Source: Glaciecola sp. HTCC2999 | GTDB taxonomy: Bacteria > Pseudomonadota > Gammaproteobacteria > Enterobacterales > Alteromonadaceae | Reading direction: 5' to 3' | DNA: 64,000 nucleotides | NCBI GenBank assembly: GCA_949498985.1 | Contig: CATECQ010000001.1 | Location: 49,404-113,403, forward strand | Shown: positions 35,063 through 44,621 of the stretch, piece after piece | How positions within the stretch are numbered: the first letter of the stretch is position 1 | How the letters are laid out: each line of letters starts with the position of its first letter | The notes under the pieces: model-generated | Databases searched by the model: none | Told to the model about the DNA's origin: nothing | What the model saw: the letters and a program-made list of their open reading frames with translations, nothing else | Made by a program: the position numbers and the translations under genes

Positions 35063-35940
35063 ATTTTGGACTCTATTGTTTGTAAATGTTGTTTTATTCT
35101 TGTTTGTAAGGCTGGTAATTGTAAGTTAGTAAATTCAATTACATTTTGATTACAAAGATGTTGAGACAAATCACTGAATGAATGTTGACTCTCTAATGGG
35201 TATTTCAATTGCTTAATTGGCATTACCCCTCTAACAGCATTACATGCAAAGACAGACTCAGCAGTTACGAGGTTATCGAGGAGATAATCACCAATCGAAA
35301 TATCAATATCAAACTTAGCAAACAGGCTTAATATAAATTGGCGATAAACACCATTAACACCACAACGTGTTAGCGAAGGGGTATACCATGTACCATGATT
35401 AAACCAAAATAAATTGGCACTACTAGTTTCGACTACATGCAATTTACTATCAAGACAAATGACATCATCAATGCCAAGTTCATCTGCTTGGCGTTTCAAT
35501 AAGACTTGCTCGAGTCGATTACAATGTTTTATGCCAGCGAGCATTGATTGATCAGATAAATAGCCTTGGCCAACCGATAGCGTCATTTCATCAATATCTT
35601 CGGGCAACGGTGATGTTTTAATCAGTGCCCGTGGTTTGCTAAGCATATCACGTGAATAACCACGCCCACCTTCACCCAAGGAGATATGTACTTTTACCAC
35701 ACAGTCTTCTGAGGCTTTGTTTGTAGTTTGTTTCAATGCTTTTATTAAACCTGACCAGTCATTTATATCAACAAAAAGTCGTTTTGCGTCAGACTGTAAG
35801 CGCTGCAGATGTAAATCAAACAATTGAATTTTTTGATCAACACATCGCATTGTTGTAAAAAAACCGTCGCCATAATTAAAAGCTCGGTCATTACTATGAA
35901 TTATCGAGGTTGATGTATCAGAGTTAATTTCTAGTTTCAT
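35059..35940 (-). CDS. pabC: Aminodeoxychorismate lyase PabC
   Basis: About 293 residues of PLP-dependent class IV aminotransferase fold. Seen: DRAFNYGDGFFTTMRC near the N-terminus, the PLP lysine in GIKHCNRLEQVLLKRQ, ETSSANLFW, and the CGVNGVYRQFIL segment. It converts aminodeoxychorismate from PabB into p-aminobenzoate and pyruvate. The start is uncertain: ATG at 35940 gives the expected length; an in-frame start at 35979 would add 13 residues. A strong terminator separates it from fabF upstream, so it needs its own promoter in 35941-36035. Confidence 0.88.
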   Translation of the reverse strand: MKLEINSDTSTSIIHSNDRAFNYGDGFFTTMRCVDQKIQLFDLHLQRLQSDAKRLFVDINDWSGLIKALKQTTNKASEDCVVKVHISLGEGGRGYSRDMLSKPRALIKTSPLPEDIDEMTLSVGQGYLSDQSMLAGIKHCNRLEQVLLKRQADELGIDDVICLDSKLHVVETSSANLFWFNHGTWYTPSLTRCGVNGVYRQFILSLFAKFDIDISIGDYLLDNLVTAESVFACNAVRGVMPIKQLKYPLESQHSFSDLSQHLCNQNVIEFTNLQLPALQTRIKQHLQTIESKI

Positions 35941-36035
35941 ATTCGCTACATTAGCAAAAACCAACGGATATTCAACCATTCATCACAAATGATTGTAAAC
36001 CTTATCAAAGTTCTATAAACACTACTTTTTAAGCT

Positions 36036-36063
36036 AAAAAAAACGCAGGATTGACCTGCGTTT
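36036..36063 (-). terminator. Rho-independent terminator of the fab operon
   Basis: On the minus strand, AAACGCAGG-TCAAT-CCTGCGTTT forms a 9-bp stem with a 5-base loop, followed by a T-run. It begins about 20 bases past the fabF stop, ending the fab transcript before pabC. Confidence 0.88.
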
Positions 36064-36082
36064 GTAGAATTATGTTTAAAAT

Positions 36083-37324
36083 TTAATCAGGACGTTTAAA
36101 CAACAACGAACCATTCGTCCCACCAAATCCAAAAGAATTACACAGTGCATAAGACTGCTCAAATGCTAAAGGAGTATGTGGTACTAAATTCAAATCACAA
36201 TCAGGACTTGGATTATCTAAATTGATCGTCGGCGGAGCAGTCTTATCCCGAAGTGCTAATATAGTAAAAATAGCTTCTACAGAACCCGCAGCTCCTAGTA
36301 AATGACCTGTCATGGATTTAGTTGAACTGACTAATACATCTTTTGCTGATTCTTTAAAAATCGATTTAACAGCTGCAATCTCTGCTTTATCACCTGCCGG
36401 TGTAGAGGTTCCATGTGCATTAATATAGCCAATATCCTTAACATCAACAGCAGCATCGTTAATGGCGTTTTGCATTGCAGCAGCAGCGCCTTCACCGTCT
36501 TCAGGTGGTGAAGTCATGTGATAGGCATCTCCTGACATCCCAAAGCCGACTAATTCAGCATAAATTTTAGCGCCACGTGCTTTAGCATGTTCATACTCTT
36601 CAAGCATAATAACACCAGCACCCTCGCCCATCACAAATCCATCACGCGCTTCATCCCATGGACGAGACGCTTGTTGAGGATTTTCATTATTGGTAGACAA
36701 GGCACGAGCCGATCCAAAACCGGCCATTGCTAACGGTGTAATCGTTGATTCCGCACCACCCGCCACCATGGCATCAGCATCGCCATAAGCAATAGTACGT
36801 GCAGCAATACCGATATTATGAACGCCTGTAGTACATGCAGTCACGACATTCAGATTCGGACCTTTCAATCCACGCATAATGGATAAGAAACCTGACACCA
36901 TATTAGTGATAGTTGATGGGACAAAGAAAGGAGATACTCGACGCGGTCCGCTCTTCAGCAACTTCACATGATTTTCCTCGATTAAAGGTAAACCACCAAT
37001 ACCAGAACCAATCGCAATCCCAACTCTCGGGGCCGTTTGTTCATTCACAGGATAATTGGCATCATCAAGCGCTTGGATCCCAGCAGCGATACCTAATTGA
37101 ATAAATCGATCCATTTTCTTGCTTTCTTTTTTATCGATATATTCAGTAGGGTCAAAATCTGTCGCTTCCCCAGCAAAACGAGTACCGTAATCTGTCGCAT
37201 CAAAATGCGTAATAGGACCGATCCCTGACTGACCGTCCAAAATATTTGACCATGAAGTGTCTACATCATTACCTAAGGGGGTAATTAAGCCAAGACCAGT
37301 AACAACTACTCTTCTTTTAGCCAT
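36083..37324 (-). CDS. fabF: Beta-ketoacyl-ACP synthase II (FabF)
   Basis: A 413-residue condensing enzyme that elongates acyl-ACP with malonyl-ACP. The catalytic triad is seen as Cys in [11 protein letters not shown], His in [11 protein letters not shown] and His in [26 protein letters not shown] at the C-end is typical. It is separated from acpP by a hairpin (37351-37379), so its expression relative to acpP is probably reduced. Confidence 0.95.
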   Translation of the reverse strand: MAKRRVVVTGLGLITPLGNDVDTSWSNILDGQSGIGPITHFDATDYGTRFAGEATDFDPTEYIDKKESKKMDRFIQLGIAAGIQALDDANYPVNEQTAPRVGIAIGSGIGGLPLIEENHVKLLKSGPRRVSPFFVPSTITNMVSGFLSIMRGLKGPNLNVVTACTTGVHNIGIAARTIAYGDADAMVAGGAESTITPLAMAGFGSARALSTNNENPQQASRPWDEARDGFVMGEGAGVIMLEEYEHAKARGAKIYAELVGFGMSGDAYHMTSPPEDGEGAAAAMQNAINDAAVDVKDIGYINAHGTSTPAGDKAEIAAVKSIFKESAKDVLVSSTKSMTGHLLGAAGSVEAIFTILALRDKTAPPTINLDNPSPDCDLNLVPHTPLAFEQSYALCNSFGFGGTNGSLLFKRPD

Positions 37325-37350
37325 GGAATTCTCCGTTTTGTTATACCCAT

Positions 37351-37379
37351 AAAAAACGGCTCATAAAGAGCCGTTTTTT
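37351..37379 (-). terminator. Hairpin between acpP and fabF (attenuator-like)
   Basis: AAAAAACGGCTC (37351-37362) pairs with GAGCCGTTTTTT (37368-37379) around ATAAA. It is a typical intrinsic terminator on either strand, placed inside the operon, 14 bases past the acpP stop (37394). Partial termination would give more acpP than fabF RNA. Confidence 0.75.
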
Positions 37380-37393
37380 CATAAATCTATAAA

Positions 37394-37633
37394 TTACGCG
37401 TCGTTATTTGCGTTGACATAGTCAATTGCAGATTGGACAGTCGTGATTTTCTCAGCTTCTTCATCAGGAATTTCAGTATCAAACTCGTCTTCTAGAGCCA
37501 TTACTAATTCAACAGTGTCTAAAGAGTCAGCGCCTAAATCATCAACGAATGATGCTTCTGATTTCACTTCTTCTTCTTTCACGCCTAATTGTTCAATGAT
37601 GATTTTTTTTACGCGTTCTTCGATGTTACTCAT
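37394..37633 (-). CDS. acpP: Acyl carrier protein AcpP
   Basis: A 79-residue acidic protein, carrier of acyl chains in fatty acid synthesis. The phosphopantetheine serine is in [15 protein letters not shown]. The ATG at 37633 gives the normal [12 protein letters not shown] start; the frame opens 18 codons earlier without similarity. A GGGA ribosome site precedes it. It lies in the usual fabG-acpP-fabF order. Confidence 0.97.
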   Translation of the reverse strand: MSNIEERVKKIIIEQLGVKEEEVKSEASFVDDLGADSLDTVELVMALEDEFDTEIPDEEAEKITTVQSAIDYVNANNDA

Positions 37634-37757
37634 GTTATAAATTCCCTTGATTGACTTGGAAAAAATTTTCGATAGTTTATTTGGCATTCACACTTTATGC
37701 AAGTGACAAATGAAATTTGCGCCGTGGTCAAACCACAAACCGCATTAAATAACAGGC

Positions 37758-37782
37758 AAATCTTGTACTTTTCACAAGATTT
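37758..37782. repeat. Perfect inverted repeat in the fabG-acpP spacer
   Basis: AAATCTTGT (37758-37766) and ACAAGATTT (37774-37782) form a 9-bp stem with a 7-base loop. No T-run follows on the minus strand. It may be an attenuator, a processing site or an operator, as acpP commonly has its own promoter in this spacer. Confidence 0.6.
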
Positions 37783-37849
37783 CAAGTTAAATATCTTTCA
37801 CACTGGATTTACATTGCTCCACAGCTGATGTATTTCACAATAATAAGGG

Positions 37850-38581
37850 TTACCCCATATACATGCCACCGTTAACATTAATAGTTTCACCCGTGATATA
37901 TGCAGCAACATCACTGGCTAAAAAAGCGACTGTACCCGCAATTTCTTCAGGTTGACCTAAGCGGTTAGCAGGCACATCTTTAAAAATGGCTTCTTTTTGT
38001 TCATCACTTAACACTTTGGTCATATCGGTATCAATAAAACCTGGTGCAACAACATTAACGGTTATTCCTCTAGATGCAACTTCACGTGCCATTGATTTAG
38101 AAAACCCAATCACACCTGCTTTCGCTGCGGCATAGTTAGCTTGACCAGCATTACCTGTTAACCCTACAACAGAACCTATATTGATAATACGTCCAAAACG
38201 TTTTTTCATCATGCCGCGCAGCACTGCTTTTGATAACGCAAAAATAGAAGTTAAGTTAGTTTGAATAATTGCATTCCATTCATCATCTTTCATGCGCATC
38301 AGTAAATTATCACGCGTGATCCCTGCATTGTTGACTAACACTTCTACTGGACCATGTTCTGATGTGATTTCTGCAATCAGTTCGTCAATGCTACCTTCAG
38401 CAGTAACATTTAACACCTTACCAACCCCATTAATACCAAGATATTCACTGATAGCTGCTGCACCATTTTCACTCGTTGCAGTACCAATCACAAAACTGTT
38501 TTCATTAACTAAAGCTAATGCACAAGCTTTACCAATTCCACGAGATGCACCTGTGACAAGAATGATTTTTTTATCTGACAT
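37850..38581 (-). CDS. fabG: 3-oxoacyl-ACP reductase FabG
   Basis: A 243-residue short-chain dehydrogenase. N-terminal VTGASRGIGKACALAL binds NADPH, NNAGITRDNLLM and the catalytic Tyr-Lys in GQANYAAAKAGVIGF follow, and NVNGGMYMG ends the protein. It reduces beta-ketoacyl-ACP. It is followed by acpP after about 215 bases. Confidence 0.96.
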   Translation of the reverse strand: MSDKKIILVTGASRGIGKACALALVNENSFVIGTATSENGAAAISEYLGINGVGKVLNVTAEGSIDELIAEITSEHGPVEVLVNNAGITRDNLLMRMKDDEWNAIIQTNLTSIFALSKAVLRGMMKKRFGRIINIGSVVGLTGNAGQANYAAAKAGVIGFSKSMAREVASRGITVNVVAPGFIDTDMTKVLSDEQKEAIFKDVPANRLGQPEEIAGTVAFLASDVAAYITGETINVNGGMYMG

Positions 38582-38604
38582 ACTTAATTCTCTTCAATTA
38601 AAAT

Positions 38605-39537
38605 TTAATATTGTATTAAGTGCTCAGGTTGATTCACGCTATGCGGAGTTAACCCTTTATCAATACGTTTTATTAATCCCGTTAATACCTTTCCTGGACC
38701 CACTTCTAAGACCGTGTCGACATTATGTGTTGCAAATAATTGTACCGTTTCAGTCCAACGCACTGGGCAGGATAATTGACGCACCAACGCATCTTTAATG
38801 GCAGCTTCATCGTGTTGGATATTGACATCAACATTATTGATAAATGCAATATTTGGTTGATTAAACGTCATCGTATCCATTAATTTTGCCAATTGCTCTG
38901 CAGCCGGTGCCATTAATTCACAATGTGATGGTACCGATACAGATAATGGTAACGCACGTTTAGCACCAGCCTCTTTACAAGCTGCAGCAGCCTTTTCAGC
39001 CGCATGAGTAGTACCGGCAATGACCACTTGACCTGGAGAGTTAAAATTCACTGCTGATACAATTTCACTCGTTTCATTTTGTGCATTTACACATGCTTCT
39101 ATAATTTTCTCATCGGCTAATCCAATAATGGCATACATCGCCCCTTCACCAGGTTTGACGGCACTTTGCATGAATTCACCACGTGCTTTTACCAACTTGA
39201 CACCGTCTTCTAGAGTTAACACACCACTACATACTAATGCTGAATACTCACCTAGACTATGCCCCGCCATCAATGCAGGTGTAAATGGTGCGGCATCTTG
39301 GAGTGCACGATATACAGCAACACTTGCGGTTAATAATGCAGGTTGTGTCACATGAGTTTGATTTAATATTTCATCAGGATCATTGGTAACAACATCCCAT
39401 AAATCATAACCTAAAACAGCCGATGCCTGAGCAAATGTGGCTTGAATAATCGGGGTATGTAATGCAAGTTCAGCAAGCATACCGACACTTTGCGAGCCTT
39501 GGCCTGGAAAGACACAAGCGATAGTCGATTGACTCAT
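38605..39537 (-). CDS. fabD: Malonyl-CoA:ACP transacylase FabD
   Basis: A 310-residue acyltransferase. The FPGQGSQSVGML N-terminus, catalytic Ser in GHSLGEYSAL (about residue 92) and His in VPSHCELM (about 200) are typical. It moves malonyl from CoA to ACP. It lies between fabH and fabG. Confidence 0.95.
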   Translation of the reverse strand: MSQSTIACVFPGQGSQSVGMLAELALHTPIIQATFAQASAVLGYDLWDVVTNDPDEILNQTHVTQPALLTASVAVYRALQDAAPFTPALMAGHSLGEYSALVCSGVLTLEDGVKLVKARGEFMQSAVKPGEGAMYAIIGLADEKIIEACVNAQNETSEIVSAVNFNSPGQVVIAGTTHAAEKAAAACKEAGAKRALPLSVSVPSHCELMAPAAEQLAKLMDTMTFNQPNIAFINNVDVNIQHDEAAIKDALVRQLSCPVRWTETVQLFATHNVDTVLEVGPGKVLTGLIKRIDKGLTPHSVNQPEHLIQY

Positions 39538-39566
39538 CTAAATTCCTTATCCAATGATTAATGTGG

Positions 39567-40526
39567 TTAGTAACGAACAAGCGCGGATGCCCACGCAAAT
39601 CCACCACCAAATGCTTCTAATAACAAATGTTGACCGCGTTTTATACGCCCATCTTTAACTGCAGCGTCTAAGGCTGTTGGCACAGTCGCAGCAGAAGTAT
39701 TCCCATGATGTTCTAATGTCATGACAACTTGATCTAATGACATATTTAATTTTTTAGCTGTCGCTTTGATAATTCTAAAATTTGCTTGGTGCGGCACTAA
39801 CCAATCCAATTCTGATTTATCCATATTATTGGCAGCAAGTGTTTGTTCGACAACTTCACTGAGTTTCGTCACGGCCACTTTAAAGACTTCATTACCTTTC
39901 ATTGAGCCCCAATTTTGATGCACAGAAGCTTCATCACCTCGGGTGGGATTACCGACATACAATAAATCTGAGTAAGAGCCTGCCGCATGTATATGCGTGG
40001 AAAGAATTCCAGGCTCTTCACTTGCCTCAATGATCGTCGCACCGGCTCCGTCACCAAATAGTATCACCATAGAACGATCTTCAGGATCAATCAAACGAGA
40101 AAGACAATCTGTTCCAATGACTAAAACTCGCTTTGCCATGCCCGACTTAATGTATTGATCGGCGACACTTAATGCATAACAATAACCAGCACATGCTGCA
40201 GCAACATCAAACGCGGGGATACCATCGATATCTAGTATTCGTTGAATCTCACATGCAGTAGAAGGTAATGCATGTTGACCAGATGTTGTCGCACACACAA
40301 TCATATCTAAGGTAGACTTATCAATTCCAGCATGCTCAATAGCAACCTTGGCAGCTTCTGCACCCATTGTGCCAGCCGTTTCATGAGCGCCAATAATGCG
40401 ACGTTCTTTAATACCCGTTCTATCGGTAATCCACTCATCAGTGGTATCGACCATTATTTCAAGGTCAGCATTAGTGCGTACGTCGGAAGGAAAATAACTT
40501 CCCGTACCAATAAATCGTGAATACAT
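39567..40526 (-). CDS. fabH: Beta-ketoacyl-ACP synthase III FabH
   Basis: A 319-residue initiating condensing enzyme that joins acetyl-CoA and malonyl-ACP. The catalytic Cys is in [11 protein letters not shown] (about 112), His in [10 protein letters not shown] and Asn in [21 protein letters not shown] at the end is typical. plsX stops 9 bases upstream. Confidence 0.96.
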   Translation of the reverse strand: MYSRFIGTGSYFPSDVRTNADLEIMVDTTDEWITDRTGIKERRIIGAHETAGTMGAEAAKVAIEHAGIDKSTLDMIVCATTSGQHALPSTACEIQRILDIDGIPAFDVAAACAGYCYALSVADQYIKSGMAKRVLVIGTDCLSRLIDPEDRSMVILFGDGAGATIIEASEEPGILSTHIHAAGSYSDLLYVGNPTRGDEASVHQNWGSMKGNEVFKVAVTKLSEVVEQTLAANNMDKSELDWLVPHQANFRIIKATAKKLNMSLDQVVMTLEHHGNTSAATVPTALDAAVKDGRIKRGQHLLLEAFGGGFAWASALVRY

Positions 40527-40535
40527 GGTTGTATG

Positions 40536-41558
40536 CTACTCCAGCAGAATATGTTCTATTGTGGTTTTTATTTTAGTGGGAACTTGTTGCTCAACTTCTT
40601 GTATAGCCTGCTCAATGGCATGAAAAACGGCATTAGCTGAAGCATTCCCATGACTTTTTATGACAATACCCTGTAATCCTATCAAACTCGCCCCATTATA
40701 CTGGTCAGCTTTCATTTTTTTTAATAAACGGCGAAATAAAGGTAGAGCAACCATAGAGAACAATTTATGTAACCAAGATGATTGAGAAGTATGCTGTATT
40801 TCATTAAAGAGAAATTTAGCAATACCTTCACTTGTTTTTAATGCGATGTTACCAGTAAAGCCATCCGTCACTATTACGTCAGCTTTACCGGTAAAAATAT
40901 CTGTGCCTTCCACATACCCTATGTAATTCAACGAGTCGGTTTGTGCAATCAAATCATTTGCTAATTTTACTTGGGCATTACCTTTATTATTTTCTTCACC
41001 AACATTTAATAACGCAATTCGAGGACGCATATTATTGGTCAAATGTTGTACTAAGACAGCACCCATGACAGCATTTTGAAATAATGTTTCAGCATCATGA
41101 CTGACATTAGCACCTAAGTCGAGTAACCATACCGGTTGAGTGGCTTGTGTCGGCAAGGAGGTAATGAGAGCAGGACGATCAATCCCAGGTAATGTTTTGA
41201 GTATGAAAGAGGCTAATGCAAATAATGCCCCAGTATTACCAGCACTCACACAAGCATCAGCGCGACTGTCTTTTACCAGTTCGATTGCACGTCGCATTGA
41301 GGCATCTTTTTTATGACGCAATACAAATGATGGTTTATCTTGCATCGTAATTTCATCTTGGCAATGATGGACAGTAATCCGCGATGCAATATCGCTACTC
41401 AGCTCTTGGGTTATTTGATTAATCGTTGTGGCGTCACCGCAAGCGATGATATGCAAATTGGAATAGTGTTGGAGTGCTTTGATAGCACCAGAGAGAATGA
41501 TTGGGGGGCCAATATCGCCCCCCATCGCATCTAACGCAATGGTTAGTACTGGCATCAT
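40536..41558 (-). CDS. plsX: Phosphate acyltransferase PlsX
   Basis: A 340-residue acyl-ACP:phosphate acyltransferase, first step to phosphatidic acid with PlsY. Seen: TIALDAMGGDIGP at the N-terminus, VSAGNTGALFALASF, and DVIVTDGFTGNIALK. Order rpmF-plsX-fabH is the standard one. Confidence 0.95.
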   Translation of the reverse strand: MMPVLTIALDAMGGDIGPPIILSGAIKALQHYSNLHIIACGDATTINQITQELSSDIASRITVHHCQDEITMQDKPSFVLRHKKDASMRRAIELVKDSRADACVSAGNTGALFALASFILKTLPGIDRPALITSLPTQATQPVWLLDLGANVSHDAETLFQNAVMGAVLVQHLTNNMRPRIALLNVGEENNKGNAQVKLANDLIAQTDSLNYIGYVEGTDIFTGKADVIVTDGFTGNIALKTSEGIAKFLFNEIQHTSQSSWLHKLFSMVALPLFRRLLKKMKADQYNGASLIGLQGIVIKSHGNASANAVFHAIEQAIQEVEQQVPTKIKTTIEHILLE

Positions 41559-41567
41559 GAAATTGGC

Positions 41568-41738
41568 TTAGTTGCCAATGACTTTTTTGCCTTTGTAAAA
41601 ACCATCCGCTGTCACATGGTGACGGCGGTGAGTTTCACCTGATGTAGAATCGACAGACAAAGTTGCGCCTGTTAACGCATCGTGTGCACGACGCGTACCA
41701 CGTTTAGCACGTGTTTTTCGATTTTGTTGTACAGCCAT
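41568..41738 (-). CDS. rpmF: 50S ribosomal protein L32
   Basis: A 56-residue basic protein, read by eye: [20 protein letters not shown] at the start, then [19 protein letters not shown] and ending in [11 protein letters not shown]. This is L32 of the large subunit, without the four zinc cysteines of the Gram-positive form. AGGAGT precedes the start. It sits 3 bases after yceD and 9 bases before plsX, the conserved yceD-rpmF-plsX cluster. Confidence 0.97.
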   Translation of the reverse strand: MAVQQNRKTRAKRGTRRAHDALTGATLSVDSTSGETHRRHHVTADGFYKGKKVIGN

Positions 41739-41741
41739 AAA

Positions 41742-42272
41742 TTACTCCTGGTCTTGCTTAAGTTCTTGTAAAACCGCAAATGGGTTTTGTCGCTCTTGCT
41801 CCGGTTTGAGTTTACCGAAAGTCATATCATCTTCAGTAACAGTACACACATCCTCTGCATGGAGCGGCACTATAGGTAAAGAGATAATCAATTCATCCTC
41901 AAATAATTGTAGTAAATTCACGTCTCCATGTTCATCAACTACAACCGGCTCATAAGCCTCTGGTAACTCCAGCTCGTCAACGTCAAACCCCTGCACGGGC
42001 GTGAAACAAAAATCAACATGTACTGTTTGCTCTAGGAGCGAGTTACAACGTTGGCAGATAAGCTGCGCCGATGTATCAAGTGTTCCGTGAAAAAAAGTAA
42101 GACTCTGCGCGTCTTTTTCAAACTTGGCCTCAACGTGAATCACATCTTTACATCTAACGACTGCTTCTGACCACCTAGGCATATCCGAAGCGCTCATAAT
42201 GCCAGAATACTCTGAGCGTTTATTGGCACTTTTGATAGGATCGATGGTTTTTGGCAATTTAACTTTCTGCAT
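41742..42272 (-). CDS. yceD: YceD/DUF177 family protein (23S rRNA accumulation factor)
   Basis: A 176-residue protein of the YceD family. The start MQKVKLPKTIDP matches E. coli YceD closely, as do ICQRCNSLLEQTVHVDFCF and PEAYEPVVVDEHGD in the middle and NPFAVLQELK at the end. In plants and bacteria the family is needed for 23S rRNA accumulation. The ATG at 42272 is preferred though the frame opens at 42332. A promoter lies right upstream, leaving almost no leader. Confidence 0.92.
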   Translation of the reverse strand: MQKVKLPKTIDPIKSANKRSEYSGIMSASDMPRWSEAVVRCKDVIHVEAKFEKDAQSLTFFHGTLDTSAQLICQRCNSLLEQTVHVDFCFTPVQGFDVDELELPEAYEPVVVDEHGDVNLLQLFEDELIISLPIVPLHAEDVCTVTEDDMTFGKLKPEQERQNPFAVLQELKQDQE

Positions 42273-42281
42273 AACGCGCGC

Positions 42282-42310
42282 ATGATATAGATTTAAGCAT
42301 GAATAGTCAA
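42282..42310 (-). promoter_or_regulatory. Sigma-70 promoter of the yceD-rpmF-plsX-fab cluster
   Basis: On the minus strand TTGACT (42310-42305), a 17-base spacer and TATCAT (42287-42282) are seen. The expected start point, about 42275, is only 3-4 bases before the yceD ATG, so the transcript would be nearly leaderless if this promoter is used. Confidence 0.55.
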
Positions 42311-42415
42311 AGTAATTATTCATGATAATCACCGCGAGCGCCCTTAATTATTGGCTTTTTACTCTGATCCACATACTATAACTGTCAAATCATCGTTATA
42401 GACATCTTGAATATT

Positions 42416-43003
42416 ATGAAAAAACTAATATTAGCCTCATCTTCACCTTATCGTAGTGCACTATTACAACGCCTTAATCTGTCATTTGACGCTCTATCAC
42501 CTGATATCGATGAAGCACCACGTAAGAATGAAAGTCCAGAGGAGCTAGTCAGTCGCTTAGCATCTGAGAAGGCACTCGTGATTGCAAAAGATTTCGACCA
42601 TGCAGTGGTCATTGGCAGTGACCAAGTGGCCACTGTTAATAATACAATCCTCACCAAACCAGGAAATATTAATAACGCTTTGACACAACTAATGGCATGT
42701 TCGGGTAATACCGTTACCTTTTATACTAGTTTATGCGTAGTTGACACACAATCCAACACACAACTAAATGTTGTCGAGCCTTTTACCGTTGGTTTTCGTA
42801 AATTAACCGAGCAGCAAATTATGCGTTATTTACAAATTGAGAAACCGTTCGATTGTGCCGGTAGTTTTAAAGCTGAAGGGATGGGCATAACATTATTTAC
42901 CCACCTTAGTGGACGCGATCCAAATTCACTTATTGGGCTCCCATTAATTGCACTCACTTCATTTTTACAACAACTTGGCTTAGATCCTTTAGGCGAGCGC
43001 TAA
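42416..43003 (+). CDS. yceF: 7-methyl-GTP pyrophosphatase YceF (Maf family)
   Basis: A 195-residue Maf-family nucleotide pyrophosphatase. Seen: LASSSPYRSALLQRL, SPDIDEAPRKNESPEELVSR, IGSDQV, and CAGSFKAEGMGITLF with GRDPNSLIGLPLIAL. The pattern agrees with E. coli YceF, which removes pyrophosphate from m7GTP, more than with YhdE. The ATG at 42416 is used; a TTG lies three codons earlier. It is divergent from yceD. Confidence 0.9.
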   Translation: MKKLILASSSPYRSALLQRLNLSFDALSPDIDEAPRKNESPEELVSRLASEKALVIAKDFDHAVVIGSDQVATVNNTILTKPGNINNALTQLMACSGNTVTFYTSLCVVDTQSNTQLNVVEPFTVGFRKLTEQQIMRYLQIEKPFDCAGSFKAEGMGITLFTHLSGRDPNSLIGLPLIALTSFLQQLGLDPLGER

Positions 43004-43035
43004 ACAATAGCTTTAAACACCTTTGTCATTTTAAG

Positions 43036-43677
43036 TTAAAGAAAGTTGATTAACTCCAAGGGGTGACTAATGATGCCTTTAGGGTGATGCAGATTTAACT
43101 GTTGAGGTTGATGCACACCATAATCGACCCCAATGCGATCCATACCAATAGCTTGCGCCATTTGCATGTCGTAGGTTGTATCCCCTACCATTAAGCATTG
43201 CGATGCATTAAACCCTTGGCGCGCTAAAATTTGTTCAAGCATATCTGGATGGGGTTTAGATTGTGCTTCATCCGCGGTACAGCTATCAATAAAGAATTGT
43301 TTGGTATTCGTTGCCTGCCATGCACGCTCTAGACCGCGACGAGCTTTACCTGTCGCCACTGCTAATGAGACATGTGGCTGAATATGTGTAAACAATTCAA
43401 GTATTCCGTCAAACAGTGGACATGGTGTTTTATCTATTGATAGGAAGGCATATTTATATGCCTCGACAACTTGTTGAATTTTGGTTTCATGAGTTAGAGA
43501 AAATAACTGAGAGATGGCTGGTGCTAGACTGATACCAATGATATGAGCAACTTCTTTATTTGTCGGTATTGGTAGTTGGCATACTGAGGCTGCATGTTGC
43601 ATACAAGCAATGATTTTGTCCGCTGAATCCATAACGGTACCATCCCAATCAAAAATTACACATTGATATTGCATCAT
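43036..43677 (-). CDS. HAD-family hydrolase (phosphoglycolate phosphatase-like)
   Basis: A 213-residue HAD subfamily IA phosphatase: nucleophile in FDWDGTVMDS, VATGKARRGLE as motif II, and KPHPDMLEQILAR with MVGDTTYDMQMA as motifs III and IV. Phosphoglycolate phosphatase-like, but the substrate is not certain. It overlaps the rluC stop by 4 bases, the usual partner in marine gammaproteobacteria. Confidence 0.85.
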   Translation of the reverse strand: MMQYQCVIFDWDGTVMDSADKIIACMQHAASVCQLPIPTNKEVAHIIGISLAPAISQLFSLTHETKIQQVVEAYKYAFLSIDKTPCPLFDGILELFTHIQPHVSLAVATGKARRGLERAWQATNTKQFFIDSCTADEAQSKPHPDMLEQILARQGFNASQCLMVGDTTYDMQMAQAIGMDRIGVDYGVHQPQQLNLHHPKGIISHPLELINFL

Positions 43678-44621
43678 TTTGATAACCGGGTAATGACAGT
43701 TGTTAATTGTTTATCATATGGCGCTTTGAAGGTTACTTGCTCAAGAGTGAAAGGATGAATAAAAGATAAACTGTGCGCATGTAAAAATAAACGCTTCAAC
43801 CCCTGAGAGGCTAATTGCGCGTTACCTTCGACATCGAAGTATTTAGGATCACCACAAATTGGGAAACCTGCGTGCAAGCAATGTACCCGTATTTGATGCG
43901 TTCTACCTGTGATGGGAGATGCTTCAACTAATGATACTTGTTCAAACGCTTGTAAAACTCGATATCGCGTTTCACTGGGTTTACCTTCTGGATGGACATT
44001 GACAATTCGTTCTCCAGATTTAAGTACATTTTTTAATAGTGGGGCTTTAACTTTAAAACGATTCTCAGGCCACTGCCCCCAAACTAAGGCATGATATCGT
44101 TTTTGCATCTTTTTATCGCGTAACTGCTCATGTAAATGACGTAATGCAGAACGGCGTTTAGCAACTAAAAGGATACCTGAAGTATCACGGTCAATACGAT
44201 GTACTAATTCCATAAATTTAGCATCGGGTCGTAAAGCTCTTAATCCTTCAATTAAACCAAAAGATAATCCACTCCCCCCATGAACCGCTAAACCTGAGGG
44301 TTTATTGATGACCATGATACGATCATCTTCATAGATGATGTAATCTTGCATAACAGCAACTTTATCAAGTTTAACATTAACGGGTTCTGGCGCATCACTG
44401 ACACGAATAGGTGGCACTCGAATGACATCATGTGCTTGGAGTTTATACTCAGGTTTAATACGTTTTTTATTCACACGGACTTCACCTTTTCGCAAAATCC
44501 GATAAATCATGCTTTTAGGTACGCCTTTTAAATGCGTCTTGAGAAAATTATCTATGCGCTGACCGGCTAGTTCTGGATCAATCTCGACAAAACTAACTTG
44601 TTGGAAGGTTTCATTATTCAT
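43674..44621 (-). CDS. rluC: 23S rRNA pseudouridine(955/2504/2580) synthase RluC
   Basis: A 315-residue pseudouridine synthase. An N-terminal S4 RNA-binding domain (GQRIDNFLKTHLKGVPKSM, and KGEVRVNKKRI) precedes the catalytic domain with the Asp in ELVHRIDRDTSGILLVAK. GRTHQIRVHCLHAGFPICGD is also typical. It is divergent from rne, as in many gammaproteobacteria. Confidence 0.94.
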   Translation of the reverse strand: MNNETFQQVSFVEIDPELAGQRIDNFLKTHLKGVPKSMIYRILRKGEVRVNKKRIKPEYKLQAHDVIRVPPIRVSDAPEPVNVKLDKVAVMQDYIIYEDDRIMVINKPSGLAVHGGSGLSFGLIEGLRALRPDAKFMELVHRIDRDTSGILLVAKRRSALRHLHEQLRDKKMQKRYHALVWGQWPENRFKVKAPLLKNVLKSGERIVNVHPEGKPSETRYRVLQAFEQVSLVEASPITGRTHQIRVHCLHAGFPICGDPKYFDVEGNAQLASQGLKRLFLHAHSLSFIHPFTLEQVTFKAPYDKQLTTVITRLSK

